A model generated the notes under the pieces. That model saw only the letters and a program-made list of their open reading frames with translations, made no database searches and was not told the origin of the DNA. Positions 10,100 to 21,157 of a stretch of DNA of 64,000 nt are shown here, one piece after another. Numbering within the stretch: position 1 is the first letter of the stretch; the number at the start of each line of letters is the position of its first letter. The position numbers and the translations under genes were made by a program. The stretch is from Saccharum officinarum. Its lineage: Eukaryota > Streptophyta > Magnoliopsida > Poales > Poaceae. The stretch lies in NCBI GenBank assembly GCA_020631735.1, contig CM036159.1:23785511-23849510 (forward strand). Reading direction: 5' to 3'.

Positions 10100-11160
10100 C
10101 TAACGTTGCAACATCCAACTATGGGTCTTGTATGGAAATAAAACACATGTACACATGGGACCGCCTGCGCCTGTTCCTGCTCATGAAACACTTGCAACAT
10201 GAAAAAACTTTCTGCAACATGCATCTGAAGCAGATGAAACATTTGGAACATACGCTTGCAACGTATGTGTATAGCCACTACAACATGCAACATTCAGATA
10301 AAAACATTTGCAACATATGTCTGAAGTAGATGAAATATTCTGAATAGGTACTTGCAACATACATGTATAGCCATTGCAACATATGCGGCATCCAGATCTA
10401 CTTTTGCAACATCCGTATCGCGCACACAGGAACTGCCTTCGCCCGCAGGAACCACCTGCGCCTATTCATGAAACACTTGCAACATGAAATCACTTCCCGT
10501 AACATACGTCTAAAACAGATGAAATATTTGAAACATACGCTTGCAACATATGTGTATGGCCAGTACGACATTTGTGTATAGCCACTGCAACAACATATGC
10601 AACATTCAGATAAAACACTTGCAATATGAAAGAACTTTCTGTAACATACGTCTCAAAGCAGATGAAAAATTTGGAACATACGCTTGCATCGTATGTGTAT
10701 AGCCACTACAACATATGCAACATCCAGATAAAAGCACTTGCAGCATATGTCTAAAGTAGATGAAATATTATGATAGATACTTGCAACATATGTGTATAGC
10801 CACTGCAATATATGTGCATACAGGGACCGCATGCGCCTACTCATGAAACACTTTACAACATGAAATCACTTCCCGTAACATACATCTGAATAGATGAAAC
10901 ATTTGGAACGTACACATGCAACATATGTGTATGTTCACTGCAACATATGTGTATAGCCACTGCAACATTCAGATAAAACACTTGCAACACACATATGAAG
11001 TAGATGAAACATTTTGAATAGACACTTGTAATATACGTGTATAGCCATTACAAAATATGCAAAATCTAAATCTACTTCTTTGCAATATCCATATGAAACA
11101 CTTGCAGAACATCTGAAACATTTGACACATGTGTTTACAACATACGCTTTTAGTGCAATA
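10100..11160. repeat. 'gcaacat' degenerate repeat field (copy 1)
   Basis: About 1 kb built from shuffled short modules: cacttgcaacat, cgtctgaaacagatgaaac, atgtgtatagccactgcaac and gcaacatccagata recur many times with point changes. Longer blocks recur too; for example the stretch around 10190-10290 is echoed near 10480-10560 and 10610-10700. A shorter field of the same modules lies at 22530-22900. There is no protein coding. It is probably the body of an unidentified transposon. Confidence 0.8.
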
Positions 11161-11249
11161 TGGGCGGGCGCTATGACGAACTGGCGCGGTAGAGGCGACC
11201 CTGCGAGGCGCGCGACGGCCGGGCGAATCCGCTGGGCAAGGCGCACGGA

Positions 11250-11517
11250 CACTATAGCAGAGAAGGACATCACTGGCGGTTCAAAACCCCCCTTCACTGG
11301 CGGATTTTGAACCGCCATAACCAACTCGGTAGTGATGAGCTGATCACATCACTGCCGGTTATGCCAAACCGGCAGTGATAGCTCATGTATCACTGCCGGT
11401 TCGTGTTACAAACCGGCAGTGATACTTGAGCCATCACTGCCGGTTGTTTTAACCAACCGGTTTGTGTAGTTTATATTATCACTGCCGGTATTCTTTGAAC
11501 CGGTAGTGATATACTTT
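11250..11517. mobile_element. CACTA left terminus, cut by the gap (copy 1)
   Basis: Starts CACTATAGCAGAG and continues with alternating tcactgccggtt and aaccggcagtga subterminal repeats. It is the same sequence as 36351-36617 but breaks off at the N gap, so only the first 268 bp of the element are present in this copy. Confidence 0.85.
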
Positions 11518-11617
11518 NNNNNNNNNNNNNNNNNNNNNNNNNNNNNNNNNNNNNNNNNNNNNNNNNNNNNNNNNNNNNNNNNNNNNNNNNNNNNNNNNNN
11601 NNNNNNNNNNNNNNNNN
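11518..11617. other. Assembly gap, 100 N
   Basis: Exactly one hundred N, the conventional size for a scaffold gap of unknown length. It falls inside the terminal repeats of a CACTA element, and the end of duplication copy 1 coincides with its first base. Confidence 0.99.
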
Positions 11618-12271
11618 TCGCCATCGTCGAGGCTGAAAGGCCTGGCATGCGTCTGATGGGCATTCGGGGAAACTTGTTCCCTCGCAACAAGGTCGGGACT
11701 CGGAAGCAACGCCACGGTGCAGAGGCAAACAATTTCAGTTGTATAGGCACTATAAAAATAGAGTGGCTCGGCTAAATCCACCACGAAAATATAGTTTGAT
11801 AATACATTATTCATTTGGTATGTTAATATATTTTTTCTATAGTCTTGGTCAAATTAGAGAAATTTTACATAGGATATACTAATAAAGTGATGGAAAGAGT
11901 ATCAACCTATTTAAACAGAGGTGGATCCATTCGCTTTGTTCAAAAGACCAGCTGAAAAGTACTATTATCTGATTTATTGTGAGAGAAAAACATTATTTCT
12001 TCGCTGAAAAAGTACAACCGAAAAGACAAGCGAAAAGGCATGACCAAATCCTTGTTTGACTTTGTGTGCATTGGCACCGGTGAGCTATGCACGGACACAT
12101 GTTGAGAGGCGAGTGGTAAGACAACTACATCGTTGTCATCAAATGGTGGGAGGCGGCGGTGGTGACATGGAGGCTAGGGTTTAAGTTTGGGCTCTAGTGT
12201 CGTCCTCTAACCTTAGAGGGACGGGTAGAGGTTGGCAGCCGGCCTGGCGGCAAAGGCAGTTCATGGGTGGC
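11618..12271. other. Unique sequence after the gap; no gene seen
   Basis: Does not continue the CACTA sequence seen after the equivalent point in copy 2 (36618 onward), so the join is not a simple small gap. Short frames without similarity. Contains one MITE (11935-12050). Confidence 0.6.
11935..12050. mobile_element. MITE of the 'gctgatttgttgtgagagaaaaac' family, member A
   Basis: Shares the core tgagagaaaaacat and gctgaaaaagtac with members at 18812-18930 and 23860-23990. Its ends are decayed. Confidence 0.6.
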
Positions 12272-12689
12272 GAGCATGAGTACACAGAACATTAGTACTG
12301 CTGGTTCTAAACCTATTTTTACTGGCGTTTGTATCGACCGCCAGCGTGAAAGGCCAGTGAAAATCGCGAACTTTACAGGCGTCTTCTAAAAAGCCGCTAC
12401 TCCAAATGATTTACGCTGGCTGTTTTCATAAGAAAACCGCCACCACAAATGATTTATACTGGTTGTTTTCTTAAGAAAACCGCCACTACAAATGATTTTC
12501 AAAAATTAAAAATCAGGCTAAAAAATAGCAAAAAAATATTTGAGGAGGCTCGCACACAAGGCAGCCACAATCGGTCCTGATTTACACTGGTTGTTTTTTA
12601 AGAAAACCGCCACTACAAATGATTTTTAAAAAATAAAAATCGGGCTAAAAATAGCAAAACAAAATTATTTAAGGAGGCTCCCACACAGG

Positions 12690-14721
12690 TGTAAGGACCT
12701 TGATGTCGCCTAGAGGGGGGGTGAATAGGCGTGTCTAAAAATTTCTACACAAAACTCGAAGTCACTTGTCAGCAACTGTCGGAAGTCCCGACAGTTCAGG
12801 TCGGAACTCCCGACGTCGTCAGCAGTTCCGACACAAACTGTCAGCAGTCCCGACGCCTACGGGGAATGAACTACAAGTGCTCAAATGAACTTTGTGAAGC
12901 CAATAACTTACAACCCACTTCCTAGTGGTAAGGTGAAGATGTTAGCTCACTTCCTTGATGCCAAGATGCCTCCAAACATAGATCGGGACCAAACCCTAGA
13001 ATCACCACAAATCCAAGTATAGCAATGCAAAACACAAGAACACAAGTTAGACACCGATTTATCCTGTGGTTCAGCTCACCACTAAGGCTTGCCTATGTCC
13101 ACGTTGTTGAGGAAGCCACACAGGCTTTTCGGGTCTCTTTCAACCCTATCCTCGTTCTCAAGTCAAGAGCAATCTCTTGAGATGAGGGGTGATTTCACTA
13201 GATGATTGGGGTGATTACAAACCTCCCGGGGCTACCACACGAGTTGAAAGCTCCACGGGCGACGCCTAGCCCTAGGGTTCCAAGAACCCAAGAGTAACAA
13301 ATGCAAATCAACCGGCTTGATGAAGAAATCAAGTGCTCAAGCTTTCTTTGATGTTTCTCTCACCAAATCCCTTCTCTCAACTCAAACTCTTACAAGATTT
13401 GAAGCTAGGAGCAAAGAGGAGAGAAGAGAGAGGCTCTTGGGTGCTAGGAGGCACTTCTCTGAAGTTTTGGTCGAGTGGAATGAGTGGGCAACGGTTAGAA
13501 ATAAGGGGAGAGCTATTTATACTCTTTGTAGAAATCTAACCGTTCAGATCTACGTCGGGACTGCTGACGTAGATCTCGGGACTGCTGGCCTTTAGAGAAA
13601 CACTGTTCATGCAAGGTTAAAAACACTGCGCAAAGGTCAACGTCGGGACTTCCGACTTACGTCGGGACTGCTGACCGTCGGGACTTCCGACGTACGTCGG
13701 GACTTCCGACGCAGCAGTCAGCAGAGCGAGCCGATGGGCCTAGCGTCGGGACTCCTGGCGAGGGTCAGGACTCCTGACCGTCGGGAGTTCCGACATACGT
13801 CGGGACTTCCGACGTCCTCAGTCACCGCACAGGCTAAGTGACTGGACGTCAGGACTCCCGGCGCAAGTCAGCACTTCCGACCGTCGGGACTCCCGACATA
13901 CGTCGGGACTTCCGACACCAAAAGTCACTAAAACTATTCTATGTGCTCGTGAGGTGCTAGAGTGTCTCTCTTATAATTTAGTTTTAATACTTGAGCACTA
14001 TATCTTCCTCAAACCAACTAGATTGGCATCCCCCTTTATAGTGCGGCATAGCCTAAACTCAAGATCAAAAGAATACTACCATTTTAACCACTTGAGTCTT
14101 TAATGTCTTCATATGTCACTTCTTCTCAATATCACTTCATAAGGGGATGCAATCAACTTCATCTTCTCTCTTTGAGCAAGTACAACTTGAGCATGTGACT
14201 TGAACCATTTCAACACATGTGAGTTCAATCCTTGGCTTCAAGTCACTTCCACTAATGATTTGATCCTCAATACAATATGACTCCTTATGGCTCAATTAGT
14301 ACCTCGACTCAATGCAAGTACTCTCTTCTTCACCTTAGCCATGGTACCTCGGTCTACAAGCCATTGCTTGCCCTTCACCTTCGCTTAGTCCCTCGAAGCC
14401 CTTTCCTTGCTATCTTCACCCTATCGAGCCATACTCAAGTCACATCATATTAAGCATCAACTGAAAAACCATTTCTTCAATATTGTGATCCTTATTGCTT
14501 GAATATCTTCTTGATATGAATGTTGAGATCAATTAAGCTTGATATGTGAAATATCATATGTTTGCCTTCTTGTTGAACCTATATATACTTCTCATTTCAC
14601 AATCCACAAGTTATGCAATAAACTCAATTTCCTGTTCAACACTTTGCAAACTTTGTCAGATCTTTAATGGCGTTGTCATTCAATTTACCAAAACCCACTA
14701 AAGGGCTAGATGCACTTACAA
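12690..14721 (-). mobile_element. Solo LTR of a Copia (Maximus/SIRE-like) element, TSD acagg
   Basis: A 2032-bp segment starting TGTAAGG and ending CTTACA, flanked by acagg at 12685-12689 and 14722-14726. The left end, read inverted, is cctattcaccccccctctaggcgacatcaag; this matches in style the end of the Copia LTR in this window (ctattcacccccctctagccatcaagac), so the LTR lies on the minus strand. It has a minus-strand TATA at 13513-13522 and an array of cgtcgggacttccgac-like motifs just upstream (13545-13920), plus a few more near 12780-12860. No internal retrotransposon sequence remains, so it formed by LTR-LTR recombination. Confidence 0.85.
13545..13920. repeat. CpG-rich iterated motif array in the solo LTR
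   Basis: At least a dozen copies of a 16-bp near-palindromic motif, CGTCGGGACTTCCGAC, and variants (CGTCGGGACTCCCGAC, CGTCGGGACTGCTGAC), often paired head to tail. It lies just upstream of the LTR TATA box on the minus strand, the same position as the unrelated motif array in the Copia LTRs at 41281-41730. Confidence 0.85.
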
Positions 14722-15100
14722 CAGGGCAGCCACAATCAGTCCTGATTGTTTCCATTCATTTCACAAGAAATCCAGGCATGTGCGACCCCCAGAATCGAAT
14801 TTAGCACCTCAAGCCTCGCGCGTTACACCCCCTGCCACTACACCCCAAAGTCACTTATAACTAAGAAGCAGAAATATTCCCTTACTATTTACTACCGTAG
14901 ATTTTAAAATTGAGATTTGAAGTCCTAAATGGATTCAAATGAAAAAAGTTTAACTACAAACTTTTAAATCTCATCGAGATCTACAACTTTGCTTTTTGAT
15001 CGTTTTCCCATCGAAGGCCATTTGAGAAATTTAAAAAAAAATAAATTTTAAAATTATTAATCTTAAAACATAATTTCTGCGCCCTAAATGATTTTAAATG

Positions 15101-15239
15101 GGAACGAGCAAGTGCTCGCTTGGTCAGTAGCACATGCTCAAAGAGCCATGCACTCGGCCACCCCGGGTTCAAAACCCGGCGCCCACCGTATTTCCATGCA
15201 ATTGCATGGGAATGAGGAGCAAAGCTCCCCGGTTCAAAA
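15101..15239 (+). mobile_element. Short tRNA-derived SINE with 15-bp TSD
   Basis: A 139-bp insertion flanked by aaatgattttaaatg at 15086-15100 and 15240-15254. It has an A-box-like tggtcagtagc (about 15119-15129), a clear B box GGTTCAAAACC within a cccgggttcaaaacccgg stem, and a short A run at the 3' end. Removing it restores the continuous internal repeat of the host CACTA, which supports the insertion. Confidence 0.8.
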
Positions 15240-15619
15240 AAATGATTTTAAATGAAAAAGTCATCAACTACAAAGTTGTAGATATTTTTGAATCCTACAA
15301 CTTATGTTCAGACCATTTCTCCATCCGAGATCATTTGAAAAAACTCAAAAAAAATAATTTCAAATTATTTGTAGTGACGCTAGGTTATGAAAACCATCAT
15401 TATAAATACATTTTACTGGTTGTTTTCTTAAGGCTACCGCTAGTAGAAATCATGTATTTTTACTAGCGGTAAACTTAAGAAAGCAGTCAGTAAAAATAAA
15501 TTTACACTGGCGGTTTATGGTCTGGACCAACAGTTTTGTATCTAGTGGCGCTTATACATTACGAATCGCCACTGAAAAAATGGTCACCGCCAAGAGAAAT
15601 CATTGTTGTACTAGTGGAG

Positions 15620-15792
15620 CAAGGCAACGGTATCGCTGCCTGCCGAACAATAGAGGACAATGGTGGCTAGGGTCGGCGGCGGGGGCGACCGAGTGCCGAG
15701 CTACTACGCCGGTTGCTGGTGGTGGACGGTGAGGTTCTCGGTGGCCAAGTTGGCAGCGGCGGCGGGGCATCCGACAAGGTATCCGATTACGA
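15620..15792. other. GC-rich spacer, nothing recognised
   Basis: Short GC-rich stretch between the CACTA end and the next MITE, with open frames but no recognisable protein. Confidence 0.4.
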
Positions 15793-16030
15793 TTAGAGCA
15801 AGTATAATAACAGGCTGTAAGCTGGCTAAATACTGTGGTGGAGGAGAGAGAAGAGAAACATGTTGTAAACTTACGGCCGGCTTAGGCACAAGAATCAAAA
15901 AACTCTGTGAGAGAGGCAGGTGGACCATATATTAACCATGAAGAGCGAACTATTATATGAATGGGCTGAGAGAAGGCTATAGAAAACCTTACAGCCAGCA
16001 TGCCAGCTATATTATTAGCCCTGCTCTTAA
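15793..16030. mobile_element. Harbinger/Tourist-type MITE
   Basis: Left end ttagagcaagtataataac; right end ttattagccctgctcttaa, which inverts to ttaagagcagggctaataa. The interior has gctgtaagctggct and its inverse-like cttacagccagc. About 238 bp, non-coding. Confidence 0.65.
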
Positions 16031-16472
16031 CGAAAGGGAAGAAGCATGAGGTGGGTGGCGGACAGTGTGGTCATCAGTGAAGTAGCCAACGGCCAGGACG
16101 CTGATACAATCAAGTTACCATACATGTTTCGCTATCAATGGGTATTGTTGGGTGAAAAGTTCAGGTCAGACGACACAATTCACACAATCATCAGAAAAAT
16201 TTCATCCAAGACAAAATTGTGTGCAAAGTTGCATTCATTTCATGATGATATCATACATATCAGAGGAGGTATTTATAGGGCCCTAGTCTTCATATTTTAC
16301 ATAAAATGACTTTTTTACCCCTGACCTAACTATTTACAACCCTTCATTTATGTAAGGGCGAAGTGGTCATTTCCTCCTAATTCAGTCTTCTTTTTCGCAT
16401 TCAATCTTCTTTTCCCTCAATGAATTTGTTTTCTTCAGATCATCTTATGTTTCTTGTCCACTTCTCTGTCCA
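16031..16472. other. Unassigned sequence before the minisatellite
   Basis: Contains a short frame (16046-16309) with no recognised family and a stretch around 16270-16360 that reads like a plant leader or LTR fragment. I could not assign it. Confidence 0.4.
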
Positions 16473-16703
16473 GCGAAGTTAAATTCTTGACGACGAAGTC
16501 GACAGGCGAAGTTGAATTTCTGACGACGAAGTCGATAGGCGAAGTTGAATTCTTGACGACGAAGTCGATAGGCGAAGTTGAATTCTTGACGACGAAGTCG
16601 ATAGGCGAAGTTGAATTTCTGACGACGAAGTCGATAGGCGAAGTTGAATTCTTGACGACGAAGTCGACAGGCGAAGTTGAATTCTTAGCGACGAAGTCAA
16701 AAT
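16473..16703. repeat. 33-bp minisatellite, seven units
   Basis: Seven head-to-tail units of 33 bp built on gcgaagttgaattcttgac plus gacgaagtcgatag, with few variants (ttctga/tcttga, gacag/gatag). Because 33 is a multiple of three and no unit contains a stop in several frames, open frames of about 90 codons arise on both strands (for example an 11-residue repeat EVEFLTTKSIG on plus). I treat these as by-products and not genes. Confidence 0.95.
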
Positions 16704-18458
16704 ACATTCTTCACTGTATTTTTTCCTACACGTGAATTTCATCAGAATATTTTTATATCTTTTATACTCTAAAGTTTGGGTTTGAGTTTTTTGGACGAAG
16801 TTAATTTCCCAACAGGTATGAATCATGCCTCTACGAACAATTGGCTAAAATGCGAGCACCTAGATAGATTACTATAGAAAATATAATCTCTCTGCTGTAT
16901 TGAGTTTGTAATTTATCTATGTTAATATTTCAGTGGCATATTTATTTTTCTCTCGTCATTTTTAAAAATAGACCAGTAGTCCTATTCCTCCGTGGCTCCG
17001 TCCAGAAAAAATTATACGTAACACTTTTTAAGGAGTAATTTTTTTAAAGTTTGATCAAACATATTTAAAAAAGCATTTAATATTTATGTTGCATATGTCA
17101 TAAGATTAGTCGTAAAATATATTTTCTTAATAAATTTATCTAGAGACATAAATGGTGATTATTATTATTTATAAAATTTGTTAATGAAGTAGACTACTTA
17201 CGAAGGGAGATATGCATTTTTTTAATGAAGTATGTTCTTGCATGATGCTTTAGGATTTAGGATTTTGGTTTTGGGTTTAGAGTAAGAGCCTCTGGAATTC
17301 TGGGCCTCATATGTTAGACACGAGTGCATCTAGAACTCGTTCGGAATTCCTGTTCCTGACGCTAGCAGTTAGGTCCTGGAACAATTTTGCGTGAGCTGTT
17401 CCTATCGTGGTGCTTTCGTCAGAATTATTATTTTATTTTTTTGAACGAACCTTCCGTCAGAATTAATTGATTATGGTCATGAGTGCCGCAGGGAAGTGTA
17501 ACAAGATTTTTCAAAACGAACGCGATATCAGGTGTGGACGAGAGCATGAGATGAGACCAGCACGCCTGCTCACTTTCGCTCCATACTAGTTAGTCAATAA
17601 CATCGCGTTCCCATGGGCTGATTTTCTCCTTGCATTTTTACATTAGTCAACAGCAATCGCCTTCCTGCACATGAACATAGGTTCGATTCCATTGGACGAT
17701 CTTTATTTCGATCTTTCCTAACTAAAAAAGTTTCTCCTATTTAGTCTTGTCTTTTGGAGTACAACAAGTTTTGGAAAAAGACTGTAGTAATAACATCCAT
17801 CACAAAACCAAGTCTAAAAGGGCTCTTTTGGGGGCATGCAGATATTTTCCTACCTCCATGAGAATTCACGCGGTTGTGATGTATAATTACGACTTACGAG
17901 AGCACCTCTTAGTCTCAGGACCAGTAGATATTTTGTATGTATAAGCATGCATGCTAGCTACACGTACGTTATTAAGTACAATGACCATTTAATTAGGAAA
18001 ATCGCATCATTAGGAAAAAAAGAAGTGCAGAAAATATAGATCGATCACGACAAACACCGACCGTTGTGGCTTCTTCCAAGTGGTGAATTGTTAGTCATTG
18101 TGCAGTTTCTTCAACCCTTCTAGGAGCAGTTTGTTTAGGAAGCGATTGACTATTCTTTTCTTCTTCTTCTTTTTTTTTTTTGACTAAGCGATTGACTATT
18201 CTAGGCCCATACATCTAGAACGTTTTACAATCTGTGGCTTACCGGGAAAGGGCGGCCTGTGTGTTTGACCCGTCGACTGAGCACGGCACAGCAGTTGATT
18301 TTGTTTGCTAGAGGCTAGAGCTACGCCTCTAAAAAAAATTATGAATTCCTTAGGGCAGATGTCTGTAATTCCAATAAAAATGTTTGGTGGTAGAGCTGGA
18401 ATAATTTGAATTAAATATAAATATCTAAGTAATTTCAATTCACTCTACAAACTACATA
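16704..18458. other. Intergenic; a degenerate Stowaway-like stretch at 16986-17215
   Basis: No gene recognised. The part at 16986-17215 starts ctccgtccagaaaaaatta and has the usual Stowaway interior (aaagtttgatcaaacat, aataaatttatc); its right end is lost. The rest is AT-rich with short frames. Confidence 0.45.
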
Positions 18459-18608
18459 CGTCCTCTATTCCAAATTGTAAGATGTTTTGGTATTTCTAGA
18501 TAAATAGGTTTTGCTATGAATGTAGATATACACTTATGTCTAGATACATACAAAAAACAATGGATCTAGAAAAGCCAAAATATCTTATAATTGGGAATGG
18601 ATAGAGTA
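18459..18608. mobile_element. Stowaway MITE
   Basis: The halves are inverted relative to each other: ccaaattgtaagatgttttgg near the left and ccaaaatatcttataattggg near the right, with tctagata motifs and a central aacaatgg. This is the typical fold-back layout of grass Stowaway elements. Confidence 0.7.
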
Positions 18609-18811
18609 TTTAATATGGACCCAGAGGTAGAACTCAACCAAAAGAAGTCAGTTTCAAATCAATTCTTTGATAATATATATAGTATAGCTCCTGACCGGGG
18701 GGGGGTAGGGGGCGGAATTTAAGCCATGTACTTCTATTCATGCCATAAAAAGTTGTCGCAAAATATTGTAAATTGTGACGAAGTAGCAAAATATTGTAAA
18801 TTGTGACGAAG

Positions 18812-18930
18812 GCTCTGTTCACTTGGCTAATAAGCCATGACTGAAAGTACTGTTCGCTGATTTGTTGTGAGAGAAAAACATTGTTCGCTCGCTGAAAAAG
18901 TACGGCTTATAAGACAAGCCAACAGGGCCG
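18812..18930. mobile_element. MITE of the 'gctgatttgttgtgagagaaaaac' family, member B (best preserved)
   Basis: Ends are gctctgttcacttggct and agccaacagggc, which are inverted relative to each other (gccctgttggct). Flanked by the short direct repeat cgaag. Just upstream, a 25-bp segment (agcaaaatattgtaaattgtgacga) is duplicated in tandem. Confidence 0.7.
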
Positions 18931-19067
18931 AAGTAGCAGAAATATCTTGATATGTGCATCTTGGTTTGCTTGCCACCAATGGTGGCGGTGGTAGTAGGCC
19001 TAACAATCTTGCTATTGCGTTCATCCCCTTGCTGTGAGTGATAAACAAATACTTGAAAGACAAGGGA

Positions 19068-20184
19068 TGAATAGTTATTTTACCTTTACTATCCTTTTAG
19101 CCTCATTTTTTCTAATTATATTTTCAGAATGACTATTTTAGTCCTCAAACATTACTTTTGGTTGTAATTTTATCATAGAACTATCTCGTATTTAGTTCTC
19201 AAACATTGTGTTTTGGGTTCAGTTTCATCATGAACTATCAAAGTGGTCATTATAGTCTTCACACTTTTTTATTTTTGACTCACCTCGTCCCTCATTCTAT
19301 ATGGCATGCTACATTGTCATATGCCTCGTCAGCTCTAGCACAACTCATGATTGGAGATTGATGATCGCCTTTGAAAGAACTACAAGCCATGTCGAGCCAA
19401 AGAGGCTAGGATATGCACGGTTGACATGGTGGGTCAGTGACCACATGTGGCGCAAGCGGTGATTTCCACAAAGAGCCACCATGCGGGTGCCAACTACCTC
19501 AGAGGTGCCACAACGTGCGGCTATGTACGAGATGACATGGCAGCATGAGAATGATTGGTGGAGGAAGGTTGTGGGCAGGCATAGGCGATGGATCGGAGTA
19601 TCATGGTGGAGGAGGCCTTTGAACTACAATGCCTCTAGGATTTGCTTGAGCCTCTCAAGATCCCACGTTGGATCCACGAGATGCCACTCCATCTCATCGT
19701 AGAGTGCCAAGGACAATGTTAGGGACAACCATTGTAGCAGCTAACACTAGCCTTTCAAAGAAGGATTGGTCGACGGTCCTAGCTGTCAGTTTGGCACTCT
19801 CTTGCATCATGTGCGATGACTTTGGGGACCGTAGCTGCAGTGTTATGTTCTCCTCTCGACACTGATAACTACTAATGATGGTCCATCTTTGGTCATGGGT
19901 GGTACTAGAGTCGGCGAGGCATGACAACATGCCATGCCACGTATGGCGAGGGACAAGGTTGAGCTAAGAAGATAAGTTTGATATGTGAAGCTTCCAACTT
20001 TCATAGTTTGTGAATGAAAATGAGCCCAAAAGTTAAAGTTGAGGAGTGGAATGGTCGATTTGATAGTTTTTGGATGAAATTTAGCCCAAAAGTAAAGTTT
20101 TATGATTGGAATAACCATTCTAAAAGTTCAAGAATGAATTCGTTGAGCCATAACCGAAGGGACGAAAATAACTATTCACCAAAG
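19068..20184. mobile_element. Possible DNA transposon with TGAATAGTTATTTT ends
   Basis: Left end gatgaatagttatttta and right end aaaataactattcacc are inverted over about 14 bp and enclose about 1.1 kb. The interior contains internally repeated text (ttagcccaaaagt, ggaatggtcgatttgatag) but no transposase. No convincing target duplication, so the call is tentative. Confidence 0.4.
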
Positions 20185-20246
20185 AGTTGGACCTACACTA
20201 AGTGGTAGAGGGAATGCACAATCTACTGGATATAAACAGTGATGAT

Positions 20247-20869
20247 CTCAGTGAGGAATGGGCTCAACTTCAGGAACTACTGAGTGAGGTTAACTTAGAA
20301 GAAGGGAGAGACAGAGTTGGATGGGCTTTTGTGCAATCCAAAAAATTTACAACCAGTTCACTACACAAGCTTATTACATCTGGAGGTATTAGAGATCAGC
20401 AGATAATGAATATATGGAAATGCAATATCCCGCTAAAGGTGAAAATTTTCATTTGGATGGCTGCACATGATAGGATCCAATCAGGGGTCCAGTTAAAAAA
20501 GAAGAAATGGTCTGGCCCAAAAAAGTGCGCTGCCTGCGATGAACTAGAAACTACAGACCACATTTTATTCCAATGCCCCATTGCCGTTTACCTCTGGACC
20601 TTTCTGAGGGTTACTTTGGGATGGCAGACCTCATCAACTAACTGTGCGGATTTCTTATTAGAGTTCATAAACAACTGTAAAGGGGCCAAGCGCAAGGTGA
20701 CACTTTTCATTTGTGCAGGAGCGCCTGGACTATCTGGAAGACGAGGAATGACATGGCGATCAACAAGAAGGTTCTCACTTCCCCTAAAGTGATCATCTTC
20801 AAGTCCTTGGTGCTGATCAAGTCCTGGAGAACCGGTAGCAGGAGAGATGATCAACCTGCTATCATCTAA
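20247..20869 (+). pseudogene. LINE ORF2 C-terminal remnant (zf-RVT zinc-binding domain)
   Basis: Encodes the zinc-binding domain found at the C-terminus of plant LINE reverse transcriptases: WKCNIPLKVKIFIWMAAHD, then CAACDELETTDHILFQCP (the C-x2-C...H...C ligands) and YLWTFL. Near 20720 the frame shifts; the terminal WTIWKTRNDMAINKK motif is read in a second frame that ends at the stop 20867-20869. No reverse transcriptase or endonuclease domain remains. The first 15 codons of the open frame (20202-20246) are host flank plus target duplication and not LINE. Confidence 0.85.
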
Positions 20870-21142
20870 TGCGCATTAGCTTTTCTCGTAGTAGTGTCTT
20901 AGTAGCAGTCCCTTTGAGGTGGTAGCTTTTGTGAAGTATGACGTGTGAAAAGTGGGCTGGCTGTCAGTTGCTTTAGAGCTTAGTTCCCAGGTTAGTCGAG
21001 CTGATGTTTGAGAGGAAGTCGATGTATGTTTTTTCTCTCCTGTTGCGCTTTATCTTGTAAACTAGAATCCCCAGTATCCGGACCGATGGGTGTTCGATAT
21101 GCTTTCTAATAAAGCTGGGTGATGCCTTTGGTCTAAAAAAAA
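20247..21142 (+). mobile_element. 5'-truncated LINE with 15-bp TSD
   Basis: A perfect 15-bp repeat, ataaacagtgatgat, flanks the insertion (20232-20246 and 21143-21157). The 3' end shows taataaagctgggtgatgcc, a typical grass LINE tail, followed by a short poly-A. Only the last part of ORF2 and the 3' UTR are present, as expected from incomplete reverse transcription. Confidence 0.9.
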
Positions 21143-21157
21143 ATAAACAGTGATGAT

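Larger units (their letters stand above)
1..11517. repeat. Segmental duplication, copy 1 (ends at the N gap)
   Basis: This block matches 25105-36617 in the same orientation. The offset drifts from 25104 to 25100 through small indels. Comparing by eye I counted about 25 substitutions and about 8 short indels, mostly in homopolymers, so roughly 0.2 percent substitution. The left end is outside the window: position 1 lies inside a hAT-like element whose missing start is visible only in copy 2. The right end coincides exactly with the first N of the gap. That suggests a contig end, that is, a second allele or haplotype placed in tandem, but a true recent tandem duplication with an assembly break in CACTA repeats cannot be excluded from sequence alone. 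Confidence 0.95.
12275..15616. mobile_element. Small non-autonomous CACTA element with nested insertions, TSD gag
   Basis: The right end is ...cattgttgtactagtg, that is CACTAGTACAACAATG inverted. The left end, CATGAGTACACAGAAC, is a decayed version. Both are flanked by the 3-bp repeat gag (12272-12274 and 15617-15619), as expected for CACTA elements. Subterminal repeats of the form ctggttgttttcttaagaaaaccgcc, in both orientations, occur at each end. The interior has a repeated unit with caactacaaagttgtagat and ccatcgaa/ccgagatcatttga text, a feature shared with the larger CACTA at 52370-52480. It contains a solo LTR and a SINE. Without them it is about 1.15 kb with no transposase. Confidence 0.8.

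Noticed and set aside
10100..11160. CRISPR-like array or regularly spaced repeat system
   Set aside because: Spacing and unit order are irregular, no conserved spacers, and the genome is clearly plant.
13317..13595. 92-codon frame inside the solo LTR
   Set aside because: Lies across the TATA region of an LTR; no similarity to any retrotransposon or host protein.
15160..15190. tRNA gene suggested by the gggttcaaaacccgg block
   Set aside because: No complete cloverleaf; A and B boxes belong to a 139-bp SINE with its own target duplication.
16435..16826. Open frames of about 90 to 115 codons across the minisatellite on both strands
   Set aside because: They arise because the 33-bp unit is a multiple of three with no stop; no start context or conservation can be seen.
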